The notes: a model not told the origin generated them from the letters alone. A stretch of 11,929 bases of DNA from an uncultured archaeon (GCA_937896495.1 CALBNQ010000041.1:1-11929); one strand, 5' to 3'. Numbered from the stretch's first letter, positions 1-6,625 are shown. Made by a program: numbers and translations.

Positions 1-87
1 GGTGACATGCCTCTTTTGGAGGTAGGACATTTATTGACATTTGCAACATTAGGATTATTGGCATTAGGAGTGTTTAGAAATGACTGA
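1..87 (+). CDS. C-terminal tail of a membrane-anchored protein (partial)
   Basis: The reading frame is open from the first base of the window and stops with TGA, giving the last 28 residues of a protein that begins upstream. The tail is a short lead (GDMPLLEVGH), about 16 hydrophobic residues (LLTFATLGLLALGVF) and a three-residue end, RND. That is a hydrophobic helix followed by one basic residue, typical of C-terminal membrane anchors and loosely reminiscent of archaeosortase-type CTERM tails. The PEFG motif of the thaumarchaeal version is not visible, so sorting is not claimed. The stop overlaps the start of the next gene by 8 bases, which suggests translational coupling with the regulator. 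The function of the whole protein cannot be judged from this fragment. Confidence 0.6.
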   Translation, partial: GDMPLLEVGHLLTFATLGLLALGVFRND

Positions 88-580
88 AAGAAATTTGCAA
101 ATTCAACAAATAATTGATCAAAATCCTGGTATCCAATTCCGTGAAATTATGCGTTCATCTGGTTTGAAAAATGGAGTTTTAAGTCACTATCTTGCAAAAT
201 TAGAAAAAATGGGAACCATCAAGGTTAATCGTGGCCCAAGACAAGTTAGATTTTACCCTCCTCACATCACTGAAGAAGAATCCATAGTAATCAAAGCATT
301 AAGAAAACAAACTCCACGTGATTTACTGCTTGCATTAATTATTGAAGATGGATTAGAATTTTCTCAATTGGTAAATAAAGTCAAAAAATCCCCTTCTACG
401 GTTTCTCTTTATCTTTCTCAATTAGTTGAGGATAAATTAATTGAAACTGAAACTATTTCCATGAAGAAAAAATACCATATCTCATCAAGAGATTTAGTGG
501 ATAAATTAATTGAAGATTATAGACCATCTACAATTGAGAAAGCAACATCAGGATACGAAGATATCTTCAATGCACTTTAA
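80..580 (+). CDS. Two-winged-helix transcriptional regulator
   Basis: A cytoplasmic DNA-binding protein of 166 residues. Two helix-turn-helix units can be read. One spans about residues 5-60 (GIQFREIMRSSGLKNGVLSHY followed by a wing with GPRQVRFYP); the other spans about 70-145 (EFSQLVNKVKKSPSTVSLYL, then a wing ending KKKYHIS). This resembles archaeal ArsR/MarR-like regulators with tandem winged helices. No ligand-binding or metal-binding domain is evident. The ATG lies inside the end of the upstream membrane-tail gene, and GGAG 10-13 bases before it could serve as an internal ribosome binding site, so the two genes are probably co-transcribed. The adjacent membrane protein is therefore the first candidate target. 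The gene converges on the nitroreductase gene. The exact regulon is unknown. Confidence 0.8.
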   Translation: MTERNLQIQQIIDQNPGIQFREIMRSSGLKNGVLSHYLAKLEKMGTIKVNRGPRQVRFYPPHITEEESIVIKALRKQTPRDLLLALIIEDGLEFSQLVNKVKKSPSTVSLYLSQLVEDKLIETETISMKKKYHISSRDLVDKLIEDYRPSTIEKATSGYEDIFNAL

Positions 581-713
581 ACAGTTCATTGTTGTATTTT
601 CTCACTGTTTGCATACGTACTAAATTGTTCAATGATTAACCTTCTAAACAAAAGTTAAGAATTTGTAAATATATTAGAATTAGTTATTCTTTGAATTGGA
701 TTTTTAAAATCAA

Positions 714-1217
714 TTATACATGTTTGATAATATCTTTGATTTTCTGACTTTCTTTTTTTCCTGGTTTTTCATCTGCATACCCAATTGGAATAATTGCAAC
801 TGGTCGAAGTTTTGTTTTAATAATTTCTGCAACTGCTTTTTCTTTGAAATGTCCAATCCACACACTGGATAACCCTAATTCAGTTGCAGCTAGTTGAGCA
901 TATGATGCAGCAATTGTGGCATCTTGTACTGCAAAGAGATTCTTTCCTCGTGTACCCATGAATTTTATTCTTTTAGGGTCTGAACAGAAAACTAAAACTA
1001 AATTGGCATTGACATATTCCTGGTCATGTGTTGCCTTTACTAGACTCTCTTTTTTCTTTGGACTATCAACTATTATGATTTTGAAATTCTGTTTTCCCAT
1101 GGACGATGGACTCATCCAAGCAGCCTTTAGGATCTTTTGAGCTTTTGATTTTTCTACTTTTTTATCTGAAAATTTCCTAATAGAACGTCTCTTCTTAACA
1201 GTTTTGAAAAATGACAT
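714..1217 (-). CDS. Nitroreductase-family FMN-dependent oxidoreductase
   Basis: A 167-residue protein of the nitroreductase fold, whose members usually bind FMN as dimers and reduce nitro, quinone or related substrates with NAD(P)H. Visible hallmarks are the N-terminal RRSIRKF motif (residues 10-16), where Arg and Ser side chains contact the FMN phosphate, SPSSMGKQNF near residues 36-45, a helical AVQDATIAASYAQLAATELGL segment that packs at the dimer interface, and IIPIGYAD near the C-terminus. The length is at the short end for the family but looks complete. The ATG lies 23 bases after the end of the small gene at 1241-1450 with no good TATA box between them, so the two are probably one transcript. 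The physiological substrate cannot be inferred. Confidence 0.85.
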   Translation of the reverse strand: MSFFKTVKKRRSIRKFSDKKVEKSKAQKILKAAWMSPSSMGKQNFKIIIVDSPKKKESLVKATHDQEYVNANLVLVFCSDPKRIKFMGTRGKNLFAVQDATIAASYAQLAATELGLSSVWIGHFKEKAVAEIIKTKLRPVAIIPIGYADEKPGKKESQKIKDIIKHV

Positions 1218-1240
1218 GTTTCTTATTTTCTTCCACTATG

Positions 1241-1450
1241 TTATGAACTATGTGCTGATGTCACATATTGAAAAACTTCATCGACTAAATCTATGTTCAA
1301 TTCTGATTTAATGTCTTCAGGGATTACCTTTAAAACAAAATCATACATTGTAGCATTTTTTGGCAATTCGTCTCTTTCTTGTAATAATGAAAATACTGAA
1401 ATTCCATTTGAGATGATAGCTACCATCTTTTCTTTATCTGTTAGGGTCAT
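1241..1450 (-). CDS. Small conserved-looking helical protein, unknown function
   Basis: A soluble acidic protein of 69 residues with no membrane segment and no Cys pairs. It appears mostly helical: a helix at about residues 5-28 (DKEKMVAIISNGISVFSLLQ), a short turn, then helical stretches to VFQYVTSAHSS. I do not recognise the family. It is supported by codon use like its neighbours and a TATA-like box at the right distance for leaderless transcription from its ATG. It sits directly upstream of the nitroreductase gene in the same orientation, so a shared role is possible but not shown. Confidence 0.6.
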   Translation of the reverse strand: MTLTDKEKMVAIISNGISVFSLLQERDELPKNATMYDFVLKVIPEDIKSELNIDLVDEVFQYVTSAHSS

Positions 1451-1470
1451 GATGTAATTAGAAAATACTG

Positions 1471-1484
1471 GTAATTTAATCTAA
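1471..1484 (-). promoter_or_regulatory. TATA-like box of the 69-residue gene
   Basis: The minus strand reads TTAGATTAAATTAC, with the core TTAAATTA about 26 bases before the ATG at 1450. It probably drives both this gene and the nitroreductase gene downstream. Confidence 0.45.
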
Positions 1485-1490
1485 ATTCAG

Positions 1491-1673
1491 CTAATACGAA
1501 TATGCTATGATTTGTTGAAGAATCTTAATTGATTCTGAATTTTGGCTAAGTGATTGAATTTCAATTGGAACATCATGTGCATCTGCTTCTACTGGTCTTT
1601 GAGAAACGTTGTATCCAATAAACACTGCAACGATTATGAAAAATGCTATTACCATAAACATTAGTGCCTTCAA
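1491..1673 (-). CDS. Small single-pass membrane protein
   Basis: An N-terminal hydrophobic helix (about residues 3-22, LMFMVIAFFIIVAVFIGY) is followed by a roughly 38-residue polar tail (VSQRPVEADAHDVPIEIQS and onward), so this is a signal-anchor or secreted small protein with its tail probably outside the membrane. The frame opens with TTG at 1673; an ATG four codons in (1661) is the alternative start and would keep the helix intact. A CTTATAG box 28-34 bases upstream of the TTG suits a start of transcription at about 1676-1678, compatible with either. There is no recognisable domain and the function is unknown. The gene is divergent from aspS. Confidence 0.5.
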   Translation of the reverse strand: MKALMFMVIAFFIIVAVFIGYNVSQRPVEADAHDVPIEIQSLSQNSESIKILQQIIAYSY

Positions 1674-1700
1674 CTTGTTTTGAAGTGGAATTATTGGTGG

Positions 1701-1707
1701 CTATAAG
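1701..1707 (-). promoter_or_regulatory. TATA box of the single-pass membrane gene
   Basis: CTTATAG on the minus strand is centred about 31 bases before the TTG at 1673 and about 43 before the ATG at 1661. It predicts transcription start at about 1676-1678. Confidence 0.45.
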
Positions 1708-1750
1708 CATTATGAAAATTTGTGAGTGAAATTTCTTGTTTTGTGTAAAA

Positions 1751-1758
1751 ATTAATTA
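1751..1758 (+). promoter_or_regulatory. TATA-like box of aspS
   Basis: ATTAATTA is centred about 33 bases before the aspS ATG and predicts a leader of a few bases. A second AT-rich candidate (CCATAAATT) lies closer, so the exact box is uncertain. Confidence 0.35.
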
Positions 1759-1787
1759 CACCATAAATTGTGGAATTATTGTAAATT

Positions 1788-3110
1788 ATGTCTGAAAGTA
1801 ATATTGAAACAGAATTGGGAACCTTACGTAGATCTCATTATTCAAATGAAATTACATCTGCAATGGATGGTGATTCCGTTACTGTAATGGGTTGGATCTT
1901 GACAATTAGAGGACATGGAAATATTACATTTGGCACAATCCGTGACCAAAATGGTTCCATCTCAATTATTGCAAAAAAAGGTGACTGTCCTGATGAGGTT
2001 CGTCAAAAAATATCTTCACTTAAACCCCATTCATCAATTGGAATTTCAGGTAAAGTAAAGGCCTCTGATAAAGCTCCTGGTGGATTTGAAATTATCCCTA
2101 GTGAAATTCGAGTTTTCTCTCAAGTTGAAAAAATTCCTCCATTTGAGCCAACTGCAAAAACTGTAAAAAATATTGAAACTCGTTTGGAAGTAAGACCAAT
2201 TGATCTTAGACGTGATACATTACAACATGTATTCAAAGTTAGAAGTTTGGTTCTCAAAGCAATCAGAGATTATTTTCATTCTCAAAAATTCTTAGAAATA
2301 AACACTCCAAAAATGATTGCAACTGCAACTGAAGGAGGAGCTGCATTGTTTCCTATATTTTATTACAACAAAGAAGCATTTTTGGCCCAGAGCCCGCAAT
2401 TGTACAAAGAACAACTAACGATGAGTTTTGAGAAAGTCTTTGAGATTGCACCAATATTTAGAGCAGAACCATCAAGGACTAACCGACATTTAGCTGAAGC
2501 AATTTCAATTGATCTGGAAGAGGCATTTGTTGATTACAATGATGTGATGAGCAGAATTACAGAAATTATTAAAATTTCAATTGACACAGTAAATGAATAT
2601 GTAAAGAATAATCCTGGCGCAGAATTTATTGTACCTCAAATTCAAGAATCAATTCCTCAATATTCTTATGATGATTTAGTGGAAAAAATGCAAAAGGCTG
2701 GAGCCAAGACTGAGTGGGGAGATGACTTGTACCCATCTAATCTCAAAAAGATTGGTCTTGATGGATTTTACTTTATCAAAGATTGGCCACTAGCTCCAAA
2801 ACCATTTTACGTTAAAGATAGTAAAGCAAATCCTAAAGTTTCTGAATCCTTTGATTTGATGTTCGGTGATCTGGAATTATCTTCAGGCAGTACCAGAATT
2901 GAAAAACGTAACGAGTTAGCAGAACGAATGAAGAATAAAGGAATGAACACTGATGCATTTGAGTATCACTTGGGTGCATTTGATTATGGTGTACCGCCAC
3001 ATGCTGGTTGTGGTATTGGATTGGAGAGATTAATCATGGCGTTAACTGGAACTGAAAATATTCGAGATACCACATTTTATCCTCGAGATGTCGATAGATT
3101 GACACCATAA
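1788..3110 (+). CDS. aspS: Aspartyl-tRNA synthetase, archaeal type, possibly non-discriminating
   Basis: A class IIb aminoacyl-tRNA synthetase that attaches aspartate to tRNA(Asp) in the cytoplasm. The length of 440 residues is normal for the archaeal/eukaryotic form, which lacks the bacterial GAD insertion. The N-terminal OB-fold anticodon-binding domain covers about residues 15-115. The catalytic domain includes TEGGAALFP (181-189), AQSPQLYK (200-207), motif 2 FRAEPSRTNRH (224-234) and motif 3 GIGLERL (409-415), ending RDVDRLTP. By my alignment, P97 occupies the site that is Lys in discriminating archaeal AspRS (K85 in Thermococcus kodakarensis), and L38 replaces the usual Trp. Proline there is associated with enzymes that also charge tRNA(Asn), for use with GatCAB amidotransferase. 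The synthetase call is near certain; the tRNA specificity is inferred. Confidence 0.97.
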   Translation: MSESNIETELGTLRRSHYSNEITSAMDGDSVTVMGWILTIRGHGNITFGTIRDQNGSISIIAKKGDCPDEVRQKISSLKPHSSIGISGKVKASDKAPGGFEIIPSEIRVFSQVEKIPPFEPTAKTVKNIETRLEVRPIDLRRDTLQHVFKVRSLVLKAIRDYFHSQKFLEINTPKMIATATEGGAALFPIFYYNKEAFLAQSPQLYKEQLTMSFEKVFEIAPIFRAEPSRTNRHLAEAISIDLEEAFVDYNDVMSRITEIIKISIDTVNEYVKNNPGAEFIVPQIQESIPQYSYDDLVEKMQKAGAKTEWGDDLYPSNLKKIGLDGFYFIKDWPLAPKPFYVKDSKANPKVSESFDLMFGDLELSSGSTRIEKRNELAERMKNKGMNTDAFEYHLGAFDYGVPPHAGCGIGLERLIMALTGTENIRDTTFYPRDVDRLTP

Positions 3111-3242
3111 ATCTTTGTAGATTTTCTATACCTATTGGACAGAATACAGTTAGTGTCCGAAACTTGATTGACAAAAGAATTCTAGATAAACTTGTTCGCA
3201 TGAAAAACAATTCTAATAAAATTGAGATTACGATAAATTAAG

Positions 3243-3249
3243 GATATAA
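3243..3249 (+). promoter_or_regulatory. TATA box of the 99-residue Cys-rich gene
   Basis: GATATAA is centred about 28 bases before the ATG at 3274, predicting a leaderless transcript. Confidence 0.5.
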
Positions 3250-3273
3250 GGAACTTTTTGAGTACAGAAGTAA

Positions 3274-3573
3274 ATGACAAATTCTCTTAGACTCCGCGAA
3301 GAAATAGAAATGAAAATGGAACATGTAACAAATGATTCTCTAAAAGATCACAAAATTGTCCGTACTTGTCATCATGTTCAGGATTTAGGAATAAAACCAA
3401 GTAAACACAATTTACCTGATGAATTAATTTGCAGTGAATGTATTCTTAGTTTTAAGATTGCCCTGGGGAATGGAAAAAATGAAGGTAAATCAGAAGAACA
3501 AATTATTCATCAATACGTTCAAGATGATTATCAAATATTTTCTATTTGTTTAGATTGTGCAGGGCAGGTCTAG
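3274..3573 (+). CDS. Small Cys-rich protein, probable zinc binder
   Basis: A soluble protein of 99 residues. Potential metal ligands are C32-H33-H34, the pair C53-x2-C56 (ICSECI) and the pair C92-x2-C95 (CLDC) near the C-terminus; two pairs plus a Cys-His cluster suggest one structural zinc. I do not recognise a family. The ATG follows an in-frame TAA directly, so no longer start is possible. An ATATAA box at 3244-3249 puts transcription start at about 3272, so the message is expected to be leaderless. A seven-T run 14 bases after the stop is a plausible archaeal terminator, making this a single-gene unit. Met13 and Met15 are alternative starts. Confidence 0.7.
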   Translation: MTNSLRLREEIEMKMEHVTNDSLKDHKIVRTCHHVQDLGIKPSKHNLPDELICSECILSFKIALGNGKNEGKSEEQIIHQYVQDDYQIFSICLDCAGQV

Positions 3574-3586
3574 GAATCATTAATTA

Positions 3587-3593
3587 TTTTTTT
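3587..3593 (+). terminator. Oligo-T terminator
   Basis: An uninterrupted run of seven T follows the stop codon of the 99-residue Cys-rich gene by 14 bases, with further T-rich sequence after it. Archaeal RNA polymerase terminates at such tracts without needing a hairpin. Inferred from sequence only. Confidence 0.5.
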
Positions 3594-3879
3594 ATTTGTG
3601 ACTTGATTTGACAACAAAGTAGTTTTGAGATGGGCCAAAATATTATTGTCTTTGATTTCTTTTATGCTCTTAATCGATTAGTGAGTTTTGTAAAGACATG
3701 CAACTGTGGAAACTGATTTAAAATATTTAGAATAAGAATAATCAGGTGTGGTTTTATCAAACAGTTATGGAAATCATGTAGAAAACTAGATGTGTTAATA
3801 GATTGACAACCCTAGTAGTCATTTTAACTATGGTACAATTCAGATTTTGTAGATAATATGCGTGGGTTATTACAATAAC
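3594..3879. other. Gene-poor intergenic stretch
   Basis: About 290 bases in which I find no convincing coding frame, tRNA, C/D-box guide or long repeat on either strand. Near the right edge a TATA-like GATAATAT (3852-3859) and a small palindrome (GTTATT-AC-AATAAC, 3866-3879) lie directly in front of the tiny reading frame at 3880. A roughly 35-codon minus-strand frame ending near 3574 is open but has no ATG and was not called. Confidence 0.5.
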
Positions 3880-3975
3880 ATGAAACTTTATACCATTTTA
3901 GATCGTATTATACTCACTATTGTCGCCTTGAGAGAAAAGAACGTAGATACGTCATTCTTTCAGGGCATGATTTAA
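3880..3975 (+). CDS. Possible 31-residue small protein
   Basis: A short frame from ATG to TAA encodes 31 residues: a partly hydrophobic first half (MKLYTILDRIILTIVALREK) and a polar second half. The only support is architectural. GATAATAT at 3852-3859 lies about 25 bases before the ATG, the spacing seen at better-supported genes in this window, and a 14-base palindrome covers the expected transcription start. It could equally be a chance frame, or the region could be an untranslated transcript or a degenerate gene. No family is recognised. Confidence 0.25.
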   Translation: MKLYTILDRIILTIVALREKNVDTSFFQGMI

Positions 3976-4000
3976 CTAAATCAGAGTATGATTTCTCATA

Positions 4001-4492
4001 TTGACTCAAACTGATGAGGAGTGTAATGTAACTAAAGTAAAAGTTTCAAATTTCTTCAATGTAACAATTCGAGTGAATATTGGAATACATGCTAGTGGAA
4101 AAGATAAAGGAAAACCTGTTACTGCAACTAAAGAGATTATACTAAAAGAGCCTTTTCCAAAAGAATTGGATATTGTAGAAACAAGACCAGTTACATTGAT
4201 ACTCACAAACAAATGTCCAAAATGCAATCAACAAGGAATGCCTAGAATTAATAAAAAAAACAATAAAGATTATGCACAAAATAGAGGTTCTTACAATAAA
4301 GAAGAACATCGTTTAGCTTATTGGCATAAAGTAGTAGGAGGCAAAGCCAAAGCGTGTTACATATCTGACTTTAACATGAATGCCATTATTGATACTAGAA
4401 AAGGGGAAAAGAGATTTACAAAAACAAGCAAATACGATTCAATAGAAGCAGTAGATTATATTTTTCCTAATTATATAATTAAAAATATCTAG
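4001..4492 (+). CDS. Hypothetical basic protein with a Cys-Cys-His-Cys motif
   Basis: A protein of 163 residues, rich in Lys. The first 65 residues look beta-rich (KVKVSNFFNVTIRVNIGIH, then KEIILKEPFPKELDI). They are followed by KCPKC (C72, C75) and then an EEHRLAYWHKVVGGKAKACYI segment in which H109 and C119 could complete a zinc site. Thaumarchaeal and archaeal viral hypothetical proteins, as I remember them, share this CPKC followed by a Tyr-x-His-Lys and Cys-Tyr pattern, but no function is known to me. The frame has no usable ATG: TTG at 4001 is chosen because an in-frame TGA lies 10-12 bases before it and a TTTAACTAAA box is centred about 26 bases upstream. A T-rich tract follows at 4546-4559. 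Confidence 0.6.
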   Translation: MTQTDEECNVTKVKVSNFFNVTIRVNIGIHASGKDKGKPVTATKEIILKEPFPKELDIVETRPVTLILTNKCPKCNQQGMPRINKKNNKDYAQNRGSYNKEEHRLAYWHKVVGGKAKACYISDFNMNAIIDTRKGEKRFTKTSKYDSIEAVDYIFPNYIIKNI

Positions 4493-4545
4493 TAATCGTT
4501 TTGTTGTGACTTATTTCAAATTAAAATATTCATTTTATTGTTTGA

Positions 4546-4559
4546 CTTTCTTTTTCTTT
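4546..4559 (+). terminator. T-rich terminator tract
   Basis: The tract CTTTCTTTTTCTTT reads T-rich on the plus strand 54 bases past the end of the preceding gene and before the next promoter. It fits an archaeal T-tract terminator but has no hairpin. Confidence 0.3.
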
Positions 4560-4626
4560 GTACTGGATGTTCATGTTTCTTCAATCTATTCAATACTCTT
4601 AAGTTAATAGAAAATTTAGTAATATA

Positions 4627-4857
4627 TTGAATAAACGACGTGTTGGGTTATCTGTACTAATTTCATCAGCTATTGTTGGAATTATTGCAGTTGGTGTTCC
4701 ATGTTCGGAAAATACCTGTGATGCAGTACTACCTCTTTTAGTTATTAGTGGGGTTGGATTTGTCAGTAGCGTATTTTTACTAAATTACAAGGCAAAACAT
4801 TCCAAGCGTAACAGAGGCAAATTCAAAAGAACTAATGTAAAAACATGGGATACCTGA
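4627..4857 (+). CDS. Small two-helix membrane protein
   Basis: Seventy-six residues. Two hydrophobic helices are clear, at about residues 7-24 (GLSVLISSAIVGIIAVGV) and 33-53 (AVLPLLVISGVGFVSSVFLL), joined by a short loop with two cysteines (PCSENTC, C26 and C31) that could form a disulphide. The C-terminal tail is very basic (KAKHSKRNRGKFKRTN), so by the positive-inside rule both ends face the cytoplasm and the Cys loop lies outside. The start must be TTG, since an in-frame TAA closes the frame about 27 bases upstream and no ATG occurs near the start. CTTAAGTTA around 4598-4606 is a plausible TATA box at leaderless spacing. Function unknown. Confidence 0.6.
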   Translation: MNKRRVGLSVLISSAIVGIIAVGVPCSENTCDAVLPLLVISGVGFVSSVFLLNYKAKHSKRNRGKFKRTNVKTWDT

Positions 4858-4950
4858 TTTTAGAAATACTCGATAAAAAAAGATAATTAATGAAAATCAT
4901 GAAACATTATCTAAAAACCCTATATTGAATTTGTTAAAGAAGCCGTGGTA

Positions 4951-4962
4951 ATACAATAATAT
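4951..4962 (+). promoter_or_regulatory. TATA-like box of the 28-residue gene
   Basis: The AT-rich segment ACAATAATATC is centred about 27 bases before the ATG at 4985. This predicts a transcript that begins at or next to the start codon. Confidence 0.45.
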
Positions 4963-4984
4963 CGTACAAGAAATAATGTGAATC

Positions 4985-5071
4985 ATGGCACGAAAGAAAA
5001 AGGTACTAAAAGAACGCCAGAATCTAGCTTGCCATTGGCATTGTCCGTGTGATGATTGTAAAACTGAATGA
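4985..5071 (+). CDS. 28-residue Cys/His-rich microprotein
   Basis: A complete frame from ATG to TGA encoding 28 residues. A strongly basic N-terminus (MARKKKVLKERQN) leads into a compact CHWHCPCDDC motif (C16, H17, H19, C20, C22, C25), enough ligands for one or two metal ions in ten residues, and ends KTE. The composition is far from random translated AT-rich DNA, and the TATA-like box sits at leaderless spacing. Basic tail plus metal knuckle suggests nucleic-acid or ribosome binding, but that is a guess. It converges on glnA with 22 bases between the stop codons. I recognise no named family. Confidence 0.6.
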   Translation: MARKKKVLKERQNLACHWHCPCDDCKTE

Positions 5072-5093
5072 TATTGTTCAAAATGTGTTGTAA

Positions 5094-6539
5094 TTATGCA
5101 TCAGCATACATTGAAACTTCCCAAGCTGTAGGAGTTTGAGCAAATGCAGTATACTCTTTGTATTTTAGTTCAGAATATGTGTCAAGAAAGTCTTTTGTAA
5201 ATATCTCTTCTAAGAATTTTGAATCACTCTTTAACGAATCTAGTGCTCCTTTGAGTGATACTGGTAATGCCCCAATTCCATACTCGCGTTTTTTTTCTAC
5301 AGATAATTTGTAGACATTTTCTTCAATTGGTTCACCTGGGTCAATCTTATTTTTAATTCCGTCCAATCCTGCCAATAGTAATGCTGCTTCTAAAAGATAG
5401 ATGTTAGCAGTAGGGTCTGGTACACGGTATTCCATTCTTTTACTTTTTTCTTGATTTCTATTATACATTGGAACTCTGATAGCAGTAGATCTATTTGCCA
5501 ATCCCCAACAGACGTTGACTGGTGCTTCAAATCCTGGGACTAGTCTTTTGTAAGAGTTTGTAGTTGGATTTGAAATTGCACATAATGCTGATGCATGATT
5601 TAAGATTCCTCCAATGTAATATCGTCCAACCTGACTCATCTGAGCTGATTCATCATTTTGATCATACATGACATTAGAATTTCCATTCCATAAGCTTTGA
5701 TGAGTATGCATTGCTGATGCATTATCTCCAAAAATTGGTTTTGGCATAAATGTTGCAACTTTGTTTTTTCTTTTTGCTTTGACTTTGACTAGATTTTTTA
5801 CTGCAATGACGTTATCTGCCATTGTAATCATATCATCATAAACTAGGTTAATTTCACATTGCCCTGATGTTGCAACTTCATGATGTTCTGCTTCAATCTT
5901 TATTCCAAAATAATTATACAAATCATCACAGATGTCTTTTCTAAATCCTTCAAGCGTGTCTTTAGGTTGTGATGGGTAATATCCTTCTTTGATGTCAATT
6001 GCAGTACTTACATTCCCTTTGGCCCATGGGGATTCTTTTGATTCTATGGAGTAACCTGAACCTGCCCCTGAATGAGTTGCAGCATATGGGGATGGGTACA
6101 CATTGATTGCATCAAATACAAAGAATTCAATTTCTGGACCCCAATTTGTATGTGTAAATCCAAATTCAGATAATTTCTCTGATGCTTTGAATGCTATTCC
6201 TCTAGAATCTCGATTATATCTTGACTCTTTTTGCGTACTGCCATCATACAAGTCACAAAAAATTCTGGCATTTTTTCTATTGCCAGGATCATAATCATTT
6301 GGTAAAATTTTAAAAGAATTTGGATCAGGCATTAAGATCATATCTGAATTATTTACTGATTTGAATCCAGTAATTGAACTTGCATCTAATTTTTCAAGAC
6401 CATTAACAAAACTATCTTTATCAATTGCATAACTTGGCATTCCTACATTGTGTAGTTCTCCAAAAATATCTACAAACCACAAATCAATAAATGAAATATT
6501 TTCATCTTGCATAGTTTGTAATACTTGATCTGTGTTCAC
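5094..6539 (-). CDS. glnA: Glutamine synthetase, type I
   Basis: Condenses glutamate and ammonium to glutamine using ATP, the main entry of ammonium into biomass; type I enzymes form cytoplasmic dodecamers. Length 481 is normal. The N-terminal beta-grasp domain (about residues 14-100) carries the D52-A-S-S-ITGF loop that contributes to the neighbouring subunit's active site. The catalytic domain shows GPEIEFF (134-140), HHEVATSGQCEI with metal ligand E229, KPIFGDNASAMHTHQS (267-282) with H278, NPTTNSYKRLVPG (324-336) and MEYRVPD (369-375). Y410 in ENVYKLS aligns with the bacterial adenylylation Tyr; whether it is modified here is unknown. The two Gly of the usual GDNGSGMH are Ala (A274, A276). 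The start is GTG at 6539; ATG at 6512 would remove nine residues. Confidence 0.96.
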   Translation of the reverse strand: MNTDQVLQTMQDENISFIDLWFVDIFGELHNVGMPSYAIDKDSFVNGLEKLDASSITGFKSVNNSDMILMPDPNSFKILPNDYDPGNRKNARIFCDLYDGSTQKESRYNRDSRGIAFKASEKLSEFGFTHTNWGPEIEFFVFDAINVYPSPYAATHSGAGSGYSIESKESPWAKGNVSTAIDIKEGYYPSQPKDTLEGFRKDICDDLYNYFGIKIEAEHHEVATSGQCEINLVYDDMITMADNVIAVKNLVKVKAKRKNKVATFMPKPIFGDNASAMHTHQSLWNGNSNVMYDQNDESAQMSQVGRYYIGGILNHASALCAISNPTTNSYKRLVPGFEAPVNVCWGLANRSTAIRVPMYNRNQEKSKRMEYRVPDPTANIYLLEAALLLAGLDGIKNKIDPGEPIEENVYKLSVEKKREYGIGALPVSLKGALDSLKSDSKFLEEIFTKDFLDTYSELKYKEYTAFAQTPTAWEVSMYADA

Positions 6540-6563
6540 TGATTAAAAATAAAAATTTGTTTG

Positions 6564-6575
6564 CTAATAATAATC
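6564..6575 (-). promoter_or_regulatory. TATA-like box of glnA
   Basis: On the minus strand the sequence reads GATTATTATTAG, centred about 30 bases before the GTG start of glnA. It predicts a transcript with almost no leader. The inverted repeat at 6605-6625 lies just upstream of it. Confidence 0.45.
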
Positions 6576-6604
6576 AGGTATGATAGAGTTGTCTATGTGG
6601 TCAG

Positions 6605-6625
6605 ATAATTTCTGAGATAAATTAT
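6605..6625. repeat. Inverted repeat upstream of glnA
   Basis: ATAATTT and AAATTAT form perfect 7-base arms around a 7-base spacer. It lies about 65-85 bases before glnA and roughly 30 bases beyond its TATA-like box, where archaeal regulators often bind. The arms are AT-only, so chance occurrence is possible. Confidence 0.3.

Noticed and set aside
676..690. AGAAT-TAGTT-ATTCT small hairpin between convergent genes
   Set aside because: Only five AT-rich base pairs with a weak T tail, not enough to call a terminator.
916..1140. Plus-strand open frame of 74 codons opposite the nitroreductase gene
   Set aside because: It lies fully inside the well-supported minus-strand gene, and its translation has no family features.
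3574..3690. Minus-strand open frame of about 35 codons after the 99-residue gene
   Set aside because: It has no ATG or promoter, and an in-frame stop lies close upstream.
4006..4227. Minus-strand open frame of 73 codons opposite the gene at 4001
   Set aside because: The plus-strand frame carries a Cys/His motif and a promoter; the opposite frame is an irregular hydrophobic mix.
6103..6294. Plus-strand open frame inside glnA
   Set aside because: Antisense shadow of a confirmed enzyme.
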